Assembly (NCBI GenBank): GCA_037127255.1
Contig: JBANSL010000014.1
Coordinates: 72,151,646 to 72,215,645, forward strand
Source of the DNA: Persicaria tinctoria
Lineage: Eukaryota > Streptophyta > Magnoliopsida > Caryophyllales > Polygonaceae
Direction: 5' to 3'
Length of the DNA stretch: 64,000 bases
Shown here: piece by piece, positions 62,107 to 64,000 of the stretch
Position numbering within the stretch: position 1 is the stretch's first letter
Layout of the letters: every line of letters starts with the position of its first letter
Position numbers and translations under genes: made by a program
Notes under the pieces: model-generated
Told to the model about the DNA's origin: nothing
The model's database searches: none
What the model saw: the letters and a program-made list of their open reading frames with translations, nothing else

Positions 62107-62534
62107 TAGATCTGTCGAACATCAAGCATAACTATCTTTCACTACTGGGTTAAAGCCCAAAAGATGGACGATATGAACCATAGTATAAAGTACAGAAGGA
62201 GACCAGAATCCCAGGGGAGGACGAATAATATAACGACGCAGGTTGCTCGAGGATAATTTGAAAGAAAAGAAACCACAAATGGAAAAAACCGCCGGACGGA
62301 TGGGCTAAACTTAACTTCGATGGATCTTCTCCAAAGATTACTGACAGTTCCATTGGTTTCATTATTCGCAACAGTAAAGGGCAACCTATTGAGCTTGGCT
62401 TTGATCGCATCATTTCAATCTCCTCTTATGGCGGAAACTATTGCTCTTAGGCATGGCATTCTGACGGCAAGGTCACTTATCCTCAATTTATCTGTAGGTA
62501 GATCTGTCGAGCATAAAACATAACTATCTGTCAC
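62107..62534. repeat. 35-bp direct repeats bracketing a LINE RNase H fragment
   Basis: TAGATCTGTCGAACATCAAG...AACTATCTTTCAC at 62107-62141 recurs as TAGATCTGTCGAGCATAAAA...AACTATCTGTCAC at 62500-62534. The copies differ at about five sites. Confidence 0.75.
62230..62499 (+). mobile_element. RNase H fragment of an L1-type LINE
   Basis: A frame reads WAKLNFDGSSPKITDSSIGF and continues IIRNSKGQPIELGFD, the start of an RVT_3 RNase H domain, before breaking. The fragment is about 270 bp and lacks reverse transcriptase and a tail. Confidence 0.75.
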
Positions 62535-62930
62535 TTTTTACTTTCGTATAACTAAAGAACCGAGATCTCGATTACTATATGTATTGATGTCATTGTCTAA
62601 TAACTATAATAGAGGGCTGTTAAAGCAACACTCTTTTGGGAACTATATATATTCCTTCCTTAGTCACTGACCATCTGACGGGAGTTTGATAAGTGCAATG
62701 GGATGTATCTATTTATCTATCTCTTGACTCAAAGTGGAAGCAGGTTTGAAAAAGGATCGATCTTAGAGTGTCTAGGGTTGAGTTTGGAGGGTCTCTTAAC
62801 GCCTTCTTTTTTCTTCCCGTCGGGGTTATTTCACAAAGACTTGTTGCATATGCTACATAGTTGGTTCTTATCCTTTAGAGACTACGAGTATAATTGGAGC
62901 ATCCGTCTCGATCAAAGGATCACTCTAAGG
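62535..62930. other. Spacer, no gene seen
   Basis: No recognised element; short open frame at 62703-62981 is unremarkable. Confidence 0.4.
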
Positions 62931-62931
62931 C

Positions 62932-63115
62932 TGTGTTCGGCTGCCACAAGATTAGGGGATTTGGGGATGGCGGGAGATTAAAAAAAAACACAATCCCCTA
63001 ACTGGTGTTCGGCTGCCACAATATGGTGCAGATTGTGGAGATTGTAGGAGATGAAAAATTGGATAAAATGGAATCTGGAGGGTGAAAATTATGGGGATTA
63101 GGGGATTGTGGAGAA
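62932..63115. repeat. MITE-like fragment with duplicated GTGTTCGGCTGCCACAA
   Basis: The phrase occurs at 62933-62949 and 63005-63021. AATCCCCTAA near 62992 is inverted as TTAGGGGATT near 63097. TAAGGCTGTGTTCGG at 62926 looks like the end of a PIF/Harbinger or hAT MITE, but the opposite end was not found. Confidence 0.4.
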
Positions 63116-64000
63116 TTATAACTCGCCATTTTGCCCCTCATTCCACACAATTGTTCCCCCAAAACTCCAGATCTCCAAACAGTGCTCTTCGTCTTCAACG
63201 TCCTCAACCGGTGAAATCGACAAAACCGGTGAGTTTCTCTTCTCCCTCCGATTTATCTGTACAGGTGAGGGTAGTCGACGGCCGACGGCGGCAAAAGGTG
63301 GCGCCTTTGGGTGTTCTACCTTGTTGGGCGGACTGAAATGGAGAAGGCCGGTCGTGGAGTCCTTATCTGGCGGGGACGGAGTACGGGGGACGCCGGAAGT
63401 GTGGCGTCGAACCAAAGCCCCTCCTTCTCGAAGGTCACAAATGGAGGCGCCGATCCCGTGGCTAGAAACCCCCACCTCCCACACCTCCCCCGTCGAACCC
63501 CAACTGGCCTTCTTCGACAATGTCAATGTGCAAACCCTAAACCCCCAAATCGGAATCACCAATATCCCCAAACCCGACATGGCCGAACCCTGAACCCCCA
63601 ACCGGCCTTCTTCGACAATGGAATTGGATGAATTTTGTGTTTTCTTGCATTTGGATGAAATTTGTTTTATCTTGCATTTGGATGAATTTTGTGAAATGTG
63701 GTTATTGGTTGTTCATTTTGAATACTTGCTTGTGTGAAATTACATGAAACTGAATTAGGGGAGTGCAAATTCGGTTGCTTTTGCAGATTTGGGGCAACTA
63801 TGTTGCAATTATTGTCCGTTTTCGAATTTGTGTTTATGGTTATTTATGTATGCTGAACTATGTATGACATAAAACTGAAATGAGGAAGTGAAGTGAAATG
63901 AAGTGGGTTTACTTGCTGCTTGAAATGGGGAATGTGAATTGTGATGAATAATATATTGGAAAGTCAGTTAGGAATCCATTTTATACCATATGTAACTGTT
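63116..64000. other. End of window: GC-rich patch, then spacer
   Basis: Frames at 63108-63631 are open on several frames because of high GC, so none is trusted. CCCCAACTGGCCTTCTTCG at about 63496 recurs as CCCCAACCGGCCTTCTTCG at about 63596, and CTTGCATTTGGATGAA occurs at about 63644 and 63672. A gene first exon running off the window cannot be excluded. Confidence 0.35.

Noticed and set aside
63108..63601. 161-codon frames on both strands near the window end
   Set aside because: Same length on both strands, high GC, low-complexity text and no recognised domain; a partial gene cannot be excluded but is not supported.

Overview
This is a nuclear chromosome segment from a flowering plant, almost certainly a core eudicot. 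It carries multi-exon genes with plant-type GT-AG introns and AT-rich spacers. It also carries plant-only families (ROP GTPase, FREE1, P-class PPR, plant osmosensor histidine kinase) and typical plant transposons (Stowaway, hAT and Mutator MITEs, Ty1/copia, L1-type LINEs with RNase H). Species cannot be read from the sequence; an asterid is only a guess.

Layout of the genes. FREE1 (-, 4.3-9.6 kb) and VPS35 (+, 13.0-23.7 kb) lie head to head. A type-I ROP GTPase (-, 24.5-26.2 kb) converges on VPS35. An isoleucine tRNA-like gene with an 11-bp duplication in its D arm (27.4 kb) precedes an intronless P-class PPR gene (+, 27.7-29.6 kb). AHK1-type osmosensing histidine kinase (-, 30.7-36.9 kb) and a small single-domain rhodanese (-, 42.8-43.8 kb) follow. 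A MATE transporter (-, 51.6-54.9 kb) and a thaumatin-like protein (-, 59.7-60.6 kb) complete the set. Exons were assembled by eye from splice sites and family similarity; every assembled gene gives an uninterrupted frame of the expected length.

Gene order VPS35-ROP-AHK1-rhodanese matches Arabidopsis At2g17790-At2g17850. FREE1 next to a ROP matches the paralogous At1g20090/At1g20110 region. The window therefore looks like a less fractionated version of a block that Arabidopsis carries as two reduced copies. FREE1 (ESCRT) and VPS35 (retromer) both act in endosomal sorting, and ROP and AHK1 are signalling proteins; no operon-like cooperation is implied.

The rest is mostly mobile DNA, and several insertion histories can be read directly. 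Two copies of one AT-rich repeat (2.4-3.4 and 10.5-12.5 kb) each contain a different insertion and serve as each other's empty site. At 45.2-51.0 kb a hAT MITE sits in a copia element, which sits in a retroposon, each with its own target-site duplication. At 55.4-57.5 kb there is a 2.1-kb Mutator-like element with a perfect 9-bp duplication and an internal three-copy module. No CRISPR, operon or prokaryotic feature is present. I did not find a clearly new enzymatic system; the most unusual items are the duplicated-D-arm tRNA, a GC-AG intron next to the AHK1 phospho-histidine, a stop-free 75-bp MATE intron, the MATE exon-edge duplication, and the nested repeats.
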